This document shows, in pieces, positions 18,454 to 26,951 of a DNA stretch of 64,000 bases (its first letter is position 1; the number at the start of each line of letters is the position of its first letter). A program made the position numbers and the translations under genes. A model generated the notes under the pieces. It was given only the letters and a program-made list of their open reading frames with translations. It searched no databases and had not been told where the DNA came from. The DNA lies in the NCBI RefSeq assembly GCF_011044155.1, contig NZ_CP049056.1, forward strand, positions 2,728,001-2,792,000. Reading direction: 5' to 3'. The DNA comes from Pikeienuella piscinae. Lineage in GTDB: Bacteria > Pseudomonadota > Alphaproteobacteria > Rhodobacterales > Rhodobacteraceae.

Positions 18454-19104
18454 TTAGCGGAACTGCGCCAGCCAGAGCTCCATCGCTTCACCGGCGATCC
18501 CGAGGGAGCGGGCGACGGCGGGGATTTCCGCGGCTGCTCTCCGCCATTCGTCGATCATCGGCGGGGGCGAGAGCGGACGTTCAAGCTCCGCCGCCAGCAT
18601 CTCGGCCATCTGGATGGATGCGGGATACGCCATGTCGGCGATGGTCGGCGTTTCCTCGAGGTGGAAAGGACGCGGCCGGACAAGATCTTCAAGCCGGGCG
18701 AGCGCCGACTCGATCGCCGCGACGCCGGCGATCACCGCGTCGGGCTCTTCGCGCCATTCACGCTTGACGAGCGGGAAGAGCGCACGCGCCGCCGCCTCCA
18801 ACCGGTTGTCGTGAAAGTCGAGAAGCGCGCGGGTCAGCGCTCGCGCATGGGGCGCGGCGGGCAGGAGCGGCGGATCGGGGTGCAACTCTTCGATCAGCTC
18901 CACGATGGCGTTGGAGCCATGAAATGACGCGCCGTCCAGCGTCAGACCGGGAACCGAGCCGGCGGGAACGATGGCGCGGTATGCCGCCGAACCATAGCCG
19001 CCCGGGGGCTCCACCTCGTCATATTCCAACCCTTTGAAATCGAGCGCGATCCGGGCCTTGGCGACAAAAACCGATACCGGAATCCCGTAGAGAACGATCT
19101 CCAT
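18454..19104 (-). CDS. Glutathione S-transferase family protein
   Basis: A 216-residue GST-like protein. The N-terminal thioredoxin-fold half opens MEIVLYGIPVSVFVAKARIA and has the cis-proline region VPGLTLDG and GSNAIVELIEE for glutathione contacts. The C-terminal half is helical. The start is one base after the SDR stop (TGAAATG), so it is the last gene of the six-gene operon starting at 24159. A GST at the end of an oxidoreductase operon suggests conjugation or isomerisation of a reactive intermediate, but the substrate is unknown. Confidence 0.85.
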   Translation of the reverse strand: MEIVLYGIPVSVFVAKARIALDFKGLEYDEVEPPGGYGSAAYRAIVPAGSVPGLTLDGASFHGSNAIVELIEELHPDPPLLPAAPHARALTRALLDFHDNRLEAAARALFPLVKREWREEPDAVIAGVAAIESALARLEDLVRPRPFHLEETPTIADMAYPASIQMAEMLAAELERPLSPPPMIDEWRRAAAEIPAVARSLGIAGEAMELWLAQFR

Positions 19105-19105
19105 T

Positions 19106-19876
19106 TCAATCTTCCCTCAGCGTCTTCAGACCGATCCCGGCGGCGTCGAACCCGCCATCCACGGCGATTGTCTGGCCGGTGACGTAGCTCGCCCCGTCGC
19201 CCGAGAGAAACACCACGACGGCGGCGATCTCCGTTTCTCTGCCATAGCGGGCGAGCGGAATGGCGTCGCGATAGTCGCGCCTGATCGCCGGGCTGTGCAC
19301 CTTTTTCGCCATTTCGGTCTCCACCGGGCCGGGCGCGACCAAATTGACGCGAACGCCGATCTCACCCAATTCCACCGCCTGCTGGCGCGTCAGGTGCGCA
19401 AGCGCGGCTTTGGACGTTCCATAGGCGACGCGCAAGGTGGACGCGCGAAGCCCGGAGATCGAGCCGATATTCACCACCGCGCCGCCGCCATCTCGCGCCA
19501 GAAGCCGTGCGGCGGCGTTCACGGTGAGAAACGGGCCGGTGAGATTGGTCGTCATGATCTCGGACCAGCTCGCATGGCTTGTCTTCAGCAGCGGAGAGAA
19601 ATCAGCGACGCCGGCGTTGTTGACGAGGGCGTCGAGCCGGCCGGCGAGCGTCTCGGTCTCCGCCATCGCGCGCGCCACATCGTCGGTATCAGAGACATCG
19701 GCGACGATCATGTGCGCGGCGTTGGACGAAATGGCGGCGCGGGCGGCTTCAAGCGTCTCCGCCGCACGGTCGAGCATGACGACGCGCCAGCCTTCATCGA
19801 GAAAGCGCCTGGCGATGGCGAGGCCGATGCCGCGCGCGGCGCCGGTGACGAGGGCGGTTTTCATGGCTTCAGCCAT
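19106..19876 (-). CDS. SDR family oxidoreductase
   Basis: A 256-residue classical short-chain dehydrogenase/reductase. The cofactor motif TGAARGIG is near residue 11, NNAGVADFS follows near 87, the catalytic serine is in GSISGLRAS, and the YxxxK pair is in YGTSKAALAH. VTGQTIAVDGGF near the end is the FabG-type C-terminus. An aspartate after the second strand (LDRAA) favours NAD over NADP, by family rule. The gene lies 27 bp after the ferritin-like gene and 1 bp before the GST gene. The substrate is unknown. A start at the fifth codon (MKTALV) is also possible. Confidence 0.88.
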   Translation of the reverse strand: MAEAMKTALVTGAARGIGLAIARRFLDEGWRVVMLDRAAETLEAARAAISSNAAHMIVADVSDTDDVARAMAETETLAGRLDALVNNAGVADFSPLLKTSHASWSEIMTTNLTGPFLTVNAAARLLARDGGGAVVNIGSISGLRASTLRVAYGTSKAALAHLTRQQAVELGEIGVRVNLVAPGPVETEMAKKVHSPAIRRDYRDAIPLARYGRETEIAAVVVFLSGDGASYVTGQTIAVDGGFDAAGIGLKTLRED

Positions 19877-19903
19877 ATGCGGCGCCGGCCGATGCGAAAA
19901 GCC

Positions 19904-20959
19904 CTATCCGCGAAAGGTCCAGCCCGGTCCCGCCGTTTCTCCCGCTTCGTTCACCGGAATCCGGACGAGCGCGGAAGCGGCGTAGCGCAGCTTCATCATC
20001 ATCGGCGCGCAGTCGCGCAACCGCTCCGGCGCGCCGTTGAACGCCTCGTGCAGGGTGAGAAGGAAATCGGTGTAGAGCTGGTCGAAATCCAGCATCTTGG
20101 CGTGAACCTCGGGGAGATAGGCGTAGTCCTCCGCTTTCGGGTCATCCTTCATCCTGTGGACGGCGGACCAGTCGACGATCAGGTCGCCCCCCGACGGCGG
20201 TAGGCCGATGCGGTCGTCGGGGCGATAATAGCGCGACAGCAGGATCTCGTTGAACTTGAAGAAATGCGCGATGTCCTCCTCCTCGATCCCCGGGATGAGG
20301 TCGCCATCGCCGGCGCGGCCGCCAAGATCCGCGCCTTCGCCCTCCTCTACGATCATTTTCAGCGCTCGGATTGCGCTTCGCTCGCCGGTCACCGGGAACA
20401 CTTCGCCGCCGCCGCCCCAGTAATGTTCGGGACCGATCTGCCATGCCGGATCGCCGATGAAGATCTCTTTCGACGGATAGGTCCGGCAGAGCGCCTCCAG
20501 CTTCTTTCGCACGCAGTAGTAGAAGCCGCCGATGGTCTCCGCCTTCAGGCAGTCGCCATCCCTCACCTTCTCGAAGTTCTCCGGCGCGCGTTCTATCTCG
20601 CGGAAGGCGTGGACCTGCGCCTTGGTGAAGCGTCTCAGATGCGCCTTCGGCCCTTTGCCGGAGGGGAGAATATGGCACGGATAGGAAGGGATCGCGGTGG
20701 CGCAGTTCAGGACGACATGACCGCCGAGCGCGTTGAGGATGTTCGCCGCGAGCGTCATGTGCAACATTTCCTCCAGCATCACTTGGCGGATCACTTCCAA
20801 TGGCTCGGCGTTCACCGTCATCGGGGCGATGCTGTCGTATTGCCCCGCTTCGGCGATCGTATAGGCGGCCGTCGCGTAGGGCGGGATTGTCGAAAGCTCG
20901 ATGCGGATGGCGTGGGCCATGAGTTCGCGCAGTTCACGGCGGTCCGACTTGAGGCTCAT
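19904..20959 (-). CDS. Ferritin-like protein of the VioB/iminophenylpyruvate-dimer-synthase type
   Basis: A 351-residue protein with a ferritin-like di-iron domain of the kind found in VioB, RebD and StaD, which couple indole-pyruvate imines. Possible ligands are visible: Glu21 (RIELSTIPPYATAAY), Glu63/64 and His67 (LEEMLHMTLAANIL), Glu205/206 (MIVEEGEG), and Glu228/229 with His232 (EEDIAHFFKFNEI). The large catalytic extension of VioB/RebD is absent, so the reaction need not be the same. The start overlaps the GMC stop by 4 nt with GGAGGG upstream. Its role with the GMC oxidoreductase is not described to my knowledge. Confidence 0.8.
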   Translation of the reverse strand: MSLKSDRRELRELMAHAIRIELSTIPPYATAAYTIAEAGQYDSIAPMTVNAEPLEVIRQVMLEEMLHMTLAANILNALGGHVVLNCATAIPSYPCHILPSGKGPKAHLRRFTKAQVHAFREIERAPENFEKVRDGDCLKAETIGGFYYCVRKKLEALCRTYPSKEIFIGDPAWQIGPEHYWGGGGEVFPVTGERSAIRALKMIVEEGEGADLGGRAGDGDLIPGIEEEDIAHFFKFNEILLSRYYRPDDRIGLPPSGGDLIVDWSAVHRMKDDPKAEDYAYLPEVHAKMLDFDQLYTDFLLTLHEAFNGAPERLRDCAPMMMKLRYAASALVRIPVNEAGETAGPGWTFRG

Positions 20960-22788
20960 GACTTGCCCTCCAGCGCCCGTTCCAGCCCGGCGGCGGCTTT
21001 CAGGACCAGGGCCGTCATCGTCAGCGTCGGGTTGGAGGTCGCGATGGTCGGCATCGCTCCGCAGCCCACCAGCCAGAGGTTGTCATGGTCCCAGGACCGC
21101 CCGTCGAGGTCGGTCACGCTGTCATGGCGCGAGGCGCCGATGCGGTGCGTGCCGGCGTTGTGACCGGCGCCGAAATAAACGAAACCGCGCCCCGCCTCGG
21201 AAACATAGCCGGGATCGTTCGGATCGTAGGTCGAGCGGTTCTCGATTCCGAGCCTCTGGAAAATCTGCTGGCAGATATCCATGCCCTGAAGCACGCCGGC
21301 GCGCGAATAGGCGTCGACCGCGTAGTCGAGCACCGGGCGCGGCTCCCCCAGCGAATCGCGATATGCGGGATTGACGCTGACCCGGTTGAGCGCGGAGGGG
21401 AGCTGCTCCGGCATGATGCCGATCCGGACCTGATGCTGCACCTCGTCGCGTAGACGCGCGCGCAACTCAGGGCCGAACAGATATTCCCCCTCCACCAGTC
21501 GGGCGACGTCGGAATAGGGCGCGTTCGCCGCGAAATTCCAGCCCCAGTTCGCCAGCTCCAGCCGCACTGCGGCCTTTTTCGTCCGGAACCCGCCATCGCG
21601 GAAATCCGGAAAGGAGGCGGTCGAACCCGGTCCACGGAACGGGCCGACAGGGCGCGGCGCGCGGCCCCATACCATCACATAAGGATGGTCCATCAGGTTC
21701 CGGCCAAGCTGCCCGGATGTCGGGCAGAGCCCGGAGGCGAGCGCCAGTTTGGCGTTCTCGATCGCGTTTGTCGCCAGAACATAGGCGTCGGCGGTGACGC
21801 GCTTCATTTCCCACGCAGGCGCGCCCGGGAATTCGTAGCGTTTGTAAACCACGCCGGTGACGCGTCCGGTGGCGCCGTCGGTCTCGATCTTCGAGACGAC
21901 GGATTGCGAACGGATCTCCACCCGGCCCTTCTGCCGCAGCGCCTGGCTCAGGGTTTTCAGCGCATTGTACTTCGCCTGGATCGGGCAGATCGGGACGCAG
22001 GAGGAATTGCCTTCGCAGCGCTGGCCCTGAAAGGCGTAGGCGCCGGTCGCGCCGGCGGCCCCATAGGGCGGCTGTTTCTCGCCGCCGACTTTGTAGCTGC
22101 CCTTTCTCGGCGTCGAGTTCCGTCCCTGCGGCGTGGTGGAGACAGAAAGCGTCTTTGTCTCGCCATTGGGCAGCGCGACCTCCATTCCGCGCACGCCCTC
22201 CTCGAACCAGCGGTCGGAGAAGGATTTCGGGATCGGCTCCATCGGGAAGTCGTAATCCTTCGAGAAATGGATGCCGCCGAATTCGTTCTCGGACTTATCG
22301 CCGGAGACGCCGATCTCCCACTCCGCGCGCTCATACCAGGGCGCAAGATCGTCATAGGAGAGCGGCCAGTCGACACCCTGCCCATAAGCCGACCGGGTGC
22401 GGAAATCGTTCGGCTGCATCCGGAGGCAGGTGCCGAGCCAATGCATCATCGTCCCGCCCGTGACGCGGGTGTAGTTGGAGCGGAAAGGATTCGGCCCGTT
22501 CTGGACGAAATAGCCGGCCGTGTCCGGGCGCCCCGGCGCGATCGGCCCGACATCGAGCACCGAGGGCGAGGGCGCGCTCGGGTTCGCCGGATAAGGCGAA
22601 TTCGGGACCTTCACCTCGGTCAGATGATAGGCGTCGACATAGCTCCGGTAGGTCGACGCCTCCGCCCCGCCGTCTGCGCCGGCTTCGAGAATGAGGACAT
22701 TGCGCCCCTTCGCCGCCAGTTGCTTGGCGATCAGCGCGCCGGAAATGCCGGCGCCGACGATTACCGCGTCGTAATGCATCTCGCTCAT
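20956..22788 (-). CDS. GMC-family FAD oxidoreductase (gluconate/sorbitol dehydrogenase large-subunit type)
   Basis: A 610-residue glucose-methanol-choline flavoprotein. The FAD motif VGAGISGALIAKQL is at 11-24, GGTMMHWLG near 111, a cysteine-rich CEGNSSCVPICPIQAKY at about 258-274 as in membrane gluconate, fructose and sorbitol dehydrogenases, and the catalytic His and Asn near residues 548 and 586 (NAGTHRIGA, TSNPTLT). It overlaps the small-subunit gene and the ferritin-like gene by 4 nt each. No Tat or Sec signal is visible on it or on the small subunit, and no cytochrome subunit is present, so a cytosolic alcohol or polyol oxidase/dehydrogenase is likely. The substrate is unknown. Confidence 0.88.
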   Translation of the reverse strand: MSEMHYDAVIVGAGISGALIAKQLAAKGRNVLILEAGADGGAEASTYRSYVDAYHLTEVKVPNSPYPANPSAPSPSVLDVGPIAPGRPDTAGYFVQNGPNPFRSNYTRVTGGTMMHWLGTCLRMQPNDFRTRSAYGQGVDWPLSYDDLAPWYERAEWEIGVSGDKSENEFGGIHFSKDYDFPMEPIPKSFSDRWFEEGVRGMEVALPNGETKTLSVSTTPQGRNSTPRKGSYKVGGEKQPPYGAAGATGAYAFQGQRCEGNSSCVPICPIQAKYNALKTLSQALRQKGRVEIRSQSVVSKIETDGATGRVTGVVYKRYEFPGAPAWEMKRVTADAYVLATNAIENAKLALASGLCPTSGQLGRNLMDHPYVMVWGRAPRPVGPFRGPGSTASFPDFRDGGFRTKKAAVRLELANWGWNFAANAPYSDVARLVEGEYLFGPELRARLRDEVQHQVRIGIMPEQLPSALNRVSVNPAYRDSLGEPRPVLDYAVDAYSRAGVLQGMDICQQIFQRLGIENRSTYDPNDPGYVSEAGRGFVYFGAGHNAGTHRIGASRHDSVTDLDGRSWDHDNLWLVGCGAMPTIATSNPTLTMTALVLKAAAGLERALEGKS

Positions 22789-23279
22789 CGGACCGTCTCC
22801 GAAGGCGGCTCCTCAGCCCAGGCCCCGAAGCCCTGCGGTTTCGCACCCATCGGATGGGCGCCGATCGCGTCCCAGACCAACCCCTCGCGATAGGCGCGGG
22901 TCGACACGATTCGGGCCGTGTCTTCGCGTTTCGCGCCGTTCCGGTCGATCCAGTCCTGCGGCATTGGGGTCCATTGCCCGAGATACCAGAGCTGGATCAG
23001 CGACCGCGCCAGTGGGCCGAGATCGGCGTCTGACAGCACTTCCTCGCGGATCAGCGCGTCCACGGCCGGGCCGGGCGGCAGCGCGCCGAGCATCCCGCCG
23101 ATATGGTCTAGGCGATCGGCGAGCGCGGGACCCGCGACGGCGTCGAGCTGCTTCCGATAGGCCGGAACGCAACCGGTGGACCAGAGCGACGCGCGGTCAT
23201 AGCCGGTAAGCGCGACGCTGAGGCCGAGAAACCCCTCCGCGTCACCCATAGGATTCGTCTCGCACGTCGGCGTCGACAT
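22785..23279 (-). CDS. Small subunit-like protein (FAD-dependent sorbitol dehydrogenase / gluconate 2-dehydrogenase type)
   Basis: A 164-residue protein resembling the small subunit that accompanies GMC sugar dehydrogenases: FLGLSVALTGYDRASLWSTG, a helical middle, then ARSLIQLWYLGQW, similar to the family's LWYtG pattern. In characterised systems this subunit carries a twin-arginine signal that exports the complex. None is visible here. The first ATG (23279) has GGAAGG upstream but lies 38 nt inside the upstream gene. MGDAEGF at 23249 is an alternative start. It overlaps the GMC gene by 4 nt, supporting a complex with it. Confidence 0.7.
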   Translation of the reverse strand: MSTPTCETNPMGDAEGFLGLSVALTGYDRASLWSTGCVPAYRKQLDAVAGPALADRLDHIGGMLGALPPGPAVDALIREEVLSDADLGPLARSLIQLWYLGQWTPMPQDWIDRNGAKREDTARIVSTRAYREGLVWDAIGAHPMGAKPQGFGAWAEEPPSETVR

Positions 23280-24159
23280 AGAAACCTTCCGGCTCGGCGC
23301 AGGCCGGAAGGCTGGTGAAGCTCTGCCCGGCGACGGCGCGGTTCTTCTCGCCGATCAGCGCGCGCATGTCCTTCGTCATCACGAAGTCGTTCGCCCCGAT
23401 CTTCAGCTTCACCCGCTTATGGTCGTCCTTGCCGTCGAGCATCGCGGTCTTGAACTGGCCCATGATTGTCCAGCGGGTCATCACCGTCCGCCCGAGGCCG
23501 AGCGCGAATTCGGGAATTGGCGTGCAGTTGGCCGGCCAGAATTCGAGCCCACCGAAATCCGCGTTCATGTCATAGACGAAGGCGTCCTTATCTTCGGGGT
23601 CGATCAGCTTCACCTTCCAGTTGCGGCTGGGCGCCGCGTTCAGGGTCGGCGTGTCATAGACGAACTGGCCGAGGAATTTCGGCTCTCCGAAAACCGCCCG
23701 CCCGGCCTTGACCGCGATGGCGTTGTCGGCGGCGACATGCAGCCGCAGATGGCCCAGCGTCTTGGTCTGATCCTTCCCGTTCAGGAAATCCGCGAGCGGC
23801 ATGTAAGGCACGCCCGGCGCCCGGTTGGCAGGGTAAGCGACGACGTTGAATTCGACCTCATTCGTGGTGCCGAGCGCGTTCGAATAATGCGCCGTGTAGC
23901 GCTGGAAATTCAGCAGAACGACCGCCTTGTCGACGGTTTTCTTCCCTTCCCGGACCGGAAAGCGCGCCACCCGGAGGCCGGTCGGCTTGCCGTCCGAATC
24001 CTCCACATAGGCGCGGGCGACGTCGACATCCGTGTACCAGTAGACCCAGTTGCACTGGAGCGAGGCGTAATAGAATGGCCATTGCGCGAATTCCGCCGGC
24101 GGCGTCGGCTTCAGCCCTTTCCACGGCGTCTGCCCGTGATGCGATGAAAGTTTCTCCAT
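23242..24159 (-). CDS. Acetoacetate-decarboxylase-like protein
   Basis: A 305-residue protein I place in the acetoacetate decarboxylase-like superfamily. GRAVFGEPKFLGQF (about 153-166) matches the GrexxGxPK(K)L region that holds the Schiff-base lysine (here Lys161, with Phe where a second lysine is usual). TTNEVEFNVVAYP (98-110) matches the segment with the active-site glutamate (Glu101). Members decarboxylate or hydrolyse beta-keto acids or perform aldol chemistry. It is the first gene of the six-gene operon, with GGAGAGGGGG before the ATG, and overlaps the next gene by 38 nt. The exact activity is unassigned. Confidence 0.65.
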   Translation of the reverse strand: MEKLSSHHGQTPWKGLKPTPPAEFAQWPFYYASLQCNWVYWYTDVDVARAYVEDSDGKPTGLRVARFPVREGKKTVDKAVVLLNFQRYTAHYSNALGTTNEVEFNVVAYPANRAPGVPYMPLADFLNGKDQTKTLGHLRLHVAADNAIAVKAGRAVFGEPKFLGQFVYDTPTLNAAPSRNWKVKLIDPEDKDAFVYDMNADFGGLEFWPANCTPIPEFALGLGRTVMTRWTIMGQFKTAMLDGKDDHKRVKLKIGANDFVMTKDMRALIGEKNRAVAGQSFTSLPACAEPEGFYVDADVRDESYG

Positions 24160-24312
24160 GATCGCCCCCTCTCCGTTCGCCGTTCAGGTGAACGGCCCCC
24201 TGGGCGCACACGTTAGCCGAGTGTGCCGTCGTCACAAGGATTTTTCGGGCGCGAAGGGGTTGGAACGTGCAGGTTTGCAAACCCGGCGGGGGGCCGTGCG
24301 CGTCGCGCGCGG

Positions 24313-25053
24313 TCAGCGCGCGGCGCGGCGTCCGCGCGGCTTCTCGCGGATGCGGATGGCGCGCCCCTGCATGCGCTCCATCTCGAAATGTCCAGTCTTT
24401 TCAACCAGGTCGCTCAGCTTGGCGCAGCCATAGCTCCGCGGATCGAAATCCGAGGTGAGATTGGATAGCGCCTGGCCGACCGGGCCGAGCGTCACCCAGC
24501 CTTCCTCGTCCTCCAGCGTCTCCATCGCCTTCAGAAGAAGCGGCGTCGCTTTTGACGGGTCGATGCGCGCCGCCTTCGCCGTCGGGGCGCTTGCGCCGTC
24601 GGTCGGATCGACGGCGAGGTTCTCGGTATAGATGAAGCGCTGGCAGGCCTGGACGAAGCTTTTCGGGGTCTTCTTCTCGCCGAACCCGTAGACCGCGACG
24701 CCCTGCTCGCGAATTCGCGCGGCGAGACGGGTGAAATCGCTGTCCGAGGAGACGAGGCAGAAACCGTCGAACCGCTCCGAAAGCAAGAGGTCCATCGCGT
24801 CGATCACCAGCGCGATATCAGATGCGTTCTTGCCGGTGGTGTTGGCGAGGTTCATCTGCGGCAGGATCGCATGTTCCGGCATCACCTTGAGCCATGAAGA
24901 CATACGGCTGGAGGAGAAATCGCCATAGATACGCCGGACGCTCGCCTCGCCGATCTTGGCGATTTCCTTGAAAAGATCGTCCGCGAGCTTCGGGCTCGCG
25001 TTGTCGGCGTCGATCAGAACGGCGAGTCGCGGCGCGCGGGGGTTTTCCTGCAT
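24313..25053 (-). CDS. NYN-domain protein with C-terminal OST-HTH/LOTUS domain
   Basis: A 246-residue protein. The N-terminal NYN (PIN-like, LabA/DUF88) domain has the acidic residues expected for a metal-dependent ribonuclease: VLIDADNAS, ALVIDAMDLL and LVSSDSDFTRLA. A linker is followed by a winged-helix OST-HTH/LOTUS domain (LLLKAMETLEDEEGWVTL to LSDLVEKTGHFEM), which in relatives binds RNA, and a basic tail rich in arginine. Cytosolic RNA processing or decay is the likely role. The chosen ATG (25053) has AAGGA upstream. The frame continues to 25068 without a ribosome site. The 150 bp downstream hold no gene. Confidence 0.88.
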   Translation of the reverse strand: MQENPRAPRLAVLIDADNASPKLADDLFKEIAKIGEASVRRIYGDFSSSRMSSWLKVMPEHAILPQMNLANTTGKNASDIALVIDAMDLLLSERFDGFCLVSSDSDFTRLAARIREQGVAVYGFGEKKTPKSFVQACQRFIYTENLAVDPTDGASAPTAKAARIDPSKATPLLLKAMETLEDEEGWVTLGPVGQALSNLTSDFDPRSYGCAKLSDLVEKTGHFEMERMQGRAIRIREKPRGRRAAR

Positions 25054-25260
25054 TTGGCGTCCTTCCATGCGGGCGGTCGTATTCGGCGCGCGAAATATAG
25101 GTGAGCGGTCCTGGCCGGTCGAGTGCGCGGGTCCGGCCGGGAGGGAAGCTCCCGTGGGTTCACGCCGCCCGGATCACGCCAAGCTCTCCGCCGCGCGGAA
25201 CCGTCCGGAGGCCGGAAGAGAATCCGCTTGCGCCGACAGCACCCGCTCCAGCGCCAAGGC

Positions 25261-26310
25261 CTAGCCGCCCGTGGTGGACATGTGCCGCCCGACCTCGCCG
25301 TCCACACGCTGGCGCGAATAGTCGAAATCATGGCCTTTCGGCTTTCGGGCGATGGCGCTCTCGATCGTCTTGCGGAGCGGCGCGTCATCCTCGGGACTCA
25401 CCCGCATCGGGGATCGAAGGTCGGCGTCGTCGTCCTGCCCCAGGCACATGAAGAGCTGCCCGGTGCAGGTCAGCCGCACGCGGTTGCAGCCTTCGCAGAA
25501 ATTGTGGCTGAGCGGGGTGATGAAGCCGATCCTGCCCCCCGTCTCCTCGCAGCGCATGTAGCGCGCGGGGCCTCCGGTGCTGAGCGGCAGCGGCGTGAGG
25601 CGCCAGCGTGTCCCGAGGTCCTCGCGCAGCTGACGAAGCGAGTAATACTGGTCGAGTCGATTCTCGTTGCCGATATCGCCCATCGGCATCACCTCGATGA
25701 AGGTGATGTCGAAACCACGCTGGCCGCACCATTCGACCATGTCGTGAATTTCGTCGTCGTTGACGCCTTTCAGCGCGACCGCGTTGATCTTGACGCTGAG
25801 CCCGGCCTCCTGCGCCGCGTCGATTCCGTCCATCACCTGGTCGAACCGGCCCCAGCGGGTGATCTCGGCAAATTTCTTCTTGTCGAGCGTGTCCATCGAG
25901 ATGTTGACGCGCTTCACCCCGCATTCCGCCAGTTGAGTGGCGAACCGGCGAAGCTGAGAGCCGTTGGTGGTCAGCGTCAGCTCGTCCAGCCCACCGCCGG
26001 GATGGTCGCCGATGCGCTTTCCCATCGCGGCGAAGAACTTCATGATGTCGCGGCGCACCAGCGGCTCGCCGCCGGTGATGCGCAGTTTCCGCACGCCCAT
26101 GTCGATGAAGGTTCCGCAGACGCGCTCCAGCTCCTCCAGCGTCAGCAGTTCCTTCTTCGGCAGGAAGGTCATGCTCTCCGACATGCAGTAGACGCAGCGG
26201 AAATCGCACCGGTCGGTGACGGAAACGCGCAGATAGGTGATCGGCCGACCGAAGGGATCGATCATCGGCGAGGTCGCGCCTGCCGGGGTGATTTTCGGTG
26301 CGTCATCCAT
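25261..26310 (-). CDS. moaA: GTP 3',8-cyclase MoaA
   Basis: MoaA is the radical-SAM enzyme that, with MoaC, converts GTP to cyclic pyranopterin in molybdenum cofactor synthesis. The 349-residue protein has the CxxxCxxC cluster motif (CDFRCVYC) near residue 34, [12 protein letters not shown], a second C-terminal cysteine set ([14 protein letters not shown] and a later LFMCLG), and the essential C-terminal GG. No other moa gene is nearby. A 28-codon stretch remains open in frame after the stop, but the GG terminus shows that the stop is genuine. Confidence 0.97.
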   Translation of the reverse strand: MDDAPKITPAGATSPMIDPFGRPITYLRVSVTDRCDFRCVYCMSESMTFLPKKELLTLEELERVCGTFIDMGVRKLRITGGEPLVRRDIMKFFAAMGKRIGDHPGGGLDELTLTTNGSQLRRFATQLAECGVKRVNISMDTLDKKKFAEITRWGRFDQVMDGIDAAQEAGLSVKINAVALKGVNDDEIHDMVEWCGQRGFDITFIEVMPMGDIGNENRLDQYYSLRQLREDLGTRWRLTPLPLSTGGPARYMRCEETGGRIGFITPLSHNFCEGCNRVRLTCTGQLFMCLGQDDDADLRSPMRVSPEDDAPLRKTIESAIARKPKGHDFDYSRQRVDGEVGRHMSTTGG

Positions 26311-26438
26311 GAAATGAAGCTAGGCGCGTGGAGCGCCGGATGCAATCGGGATCTCCACGGCGGCGCGCGCGGCGTCTTTCGCCGCGGTCGGGTTTGTCTA
26401 TGATCGCGCACGAATTGCGGAGTGATGGGAGAGGCGGC

Positions 26439-26951
26439 ATGCGAGGATATGGCGCGCGATGGCGGCGGGCGGCGCTTCTGGCGCTGTTCTGCCTTTCCGC
26501 CTGCGTCGAAGCCGGTCTGATGGAGCCGGTCGGACCCTTCCAGGCGAAAGCGCCCGCCGAGCCCGCGCCGGCCGATTCGTTCACGGCCGCGGCGGAGCCG
26601 TCGTCGCCGGTCCCCGTCGCCCGCCCCGCATCCGGGACCGCCGCCGCCGCGCCGCCGGTTCCGCCGGAAGCGGTCGTCTTCCGGATCAATGAGCTTCCGG
26701 CCGAATGGGACGGCGCGGAAACGGTCGGCGGGCTTTGGGTTGCGCTGCCCTATTTGCCCGCCCATCGCCGTGTGCTCGTCAGCGACCCGGAAACCGGCAG
26801 GACCGTGGTGGCGAAGCTCTATTGGCGCGACCCGGCCGCCGGCGGCGCCGGGGCCGACGAGGCCGTGCTCTCCAGCGCCGCCGCGAACGCGCTCGGCCTT
26901 GCGCCCGGGCGGACGGAGGGGCTCGACATGGCGGTCCTCGCCGATGAGTGA
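26439..26951 (+). CDS. Putative lipoprotein of unknown function
   Basis: A 170-residue predicted lipoprotein. A basic, hydrophobic N-terminus (MRGYGARWRRAALLALFCL) is followed by the lipobox LSAC. A long Pro/Ala-rich spacer follows, then a compact domain of ~90 residues (from VVFRINELP to LDMAVLAD) with no motif I can assign. The start at 26439 follows GGGAGAGGCGGC. The longer upstream frame lacks a signal. The 3' end overlaps the acyl-CoA synthetase start by 8 nt, so the two may be co-translated, though a functional link is not obvious. Confidence 0.65.
   Translation: MRGYGARWRRAALLALFCLSACVEAGLMEPVGPFQAKAPAEPAPADSFTAAAEPSSPVPVARPASGTAAAAPPVPPEAVVFRINELPAEWDGAETVGGLWVALPYLPAHRRVLVSDPETGRTVVAKLYWRDPAAGGAGADEAVLSSAAANALGLAPGRTEGLDMAVLADE

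Noticed and set aside
21685-22893. A 402-codon plus-strand frame opposite the GMC oxidoreductase
   Set aside because: Antisense of a gene with clear FAD, cysteine and catalytic motifs. The peptide has no recognisable domain.
25177-25260. A 28-codon frame following the moaA stop in phase
   Set aside because: MoaA needs to end in GG, so the stop is real. The short frame has no start with a ribosome site.
25123-26403. A 426-codon plus-strand frame opposite moaA
   Set aside because: Antisense of MoaA, whose CxxxCxxC and C-terminal GG are unmistakable.
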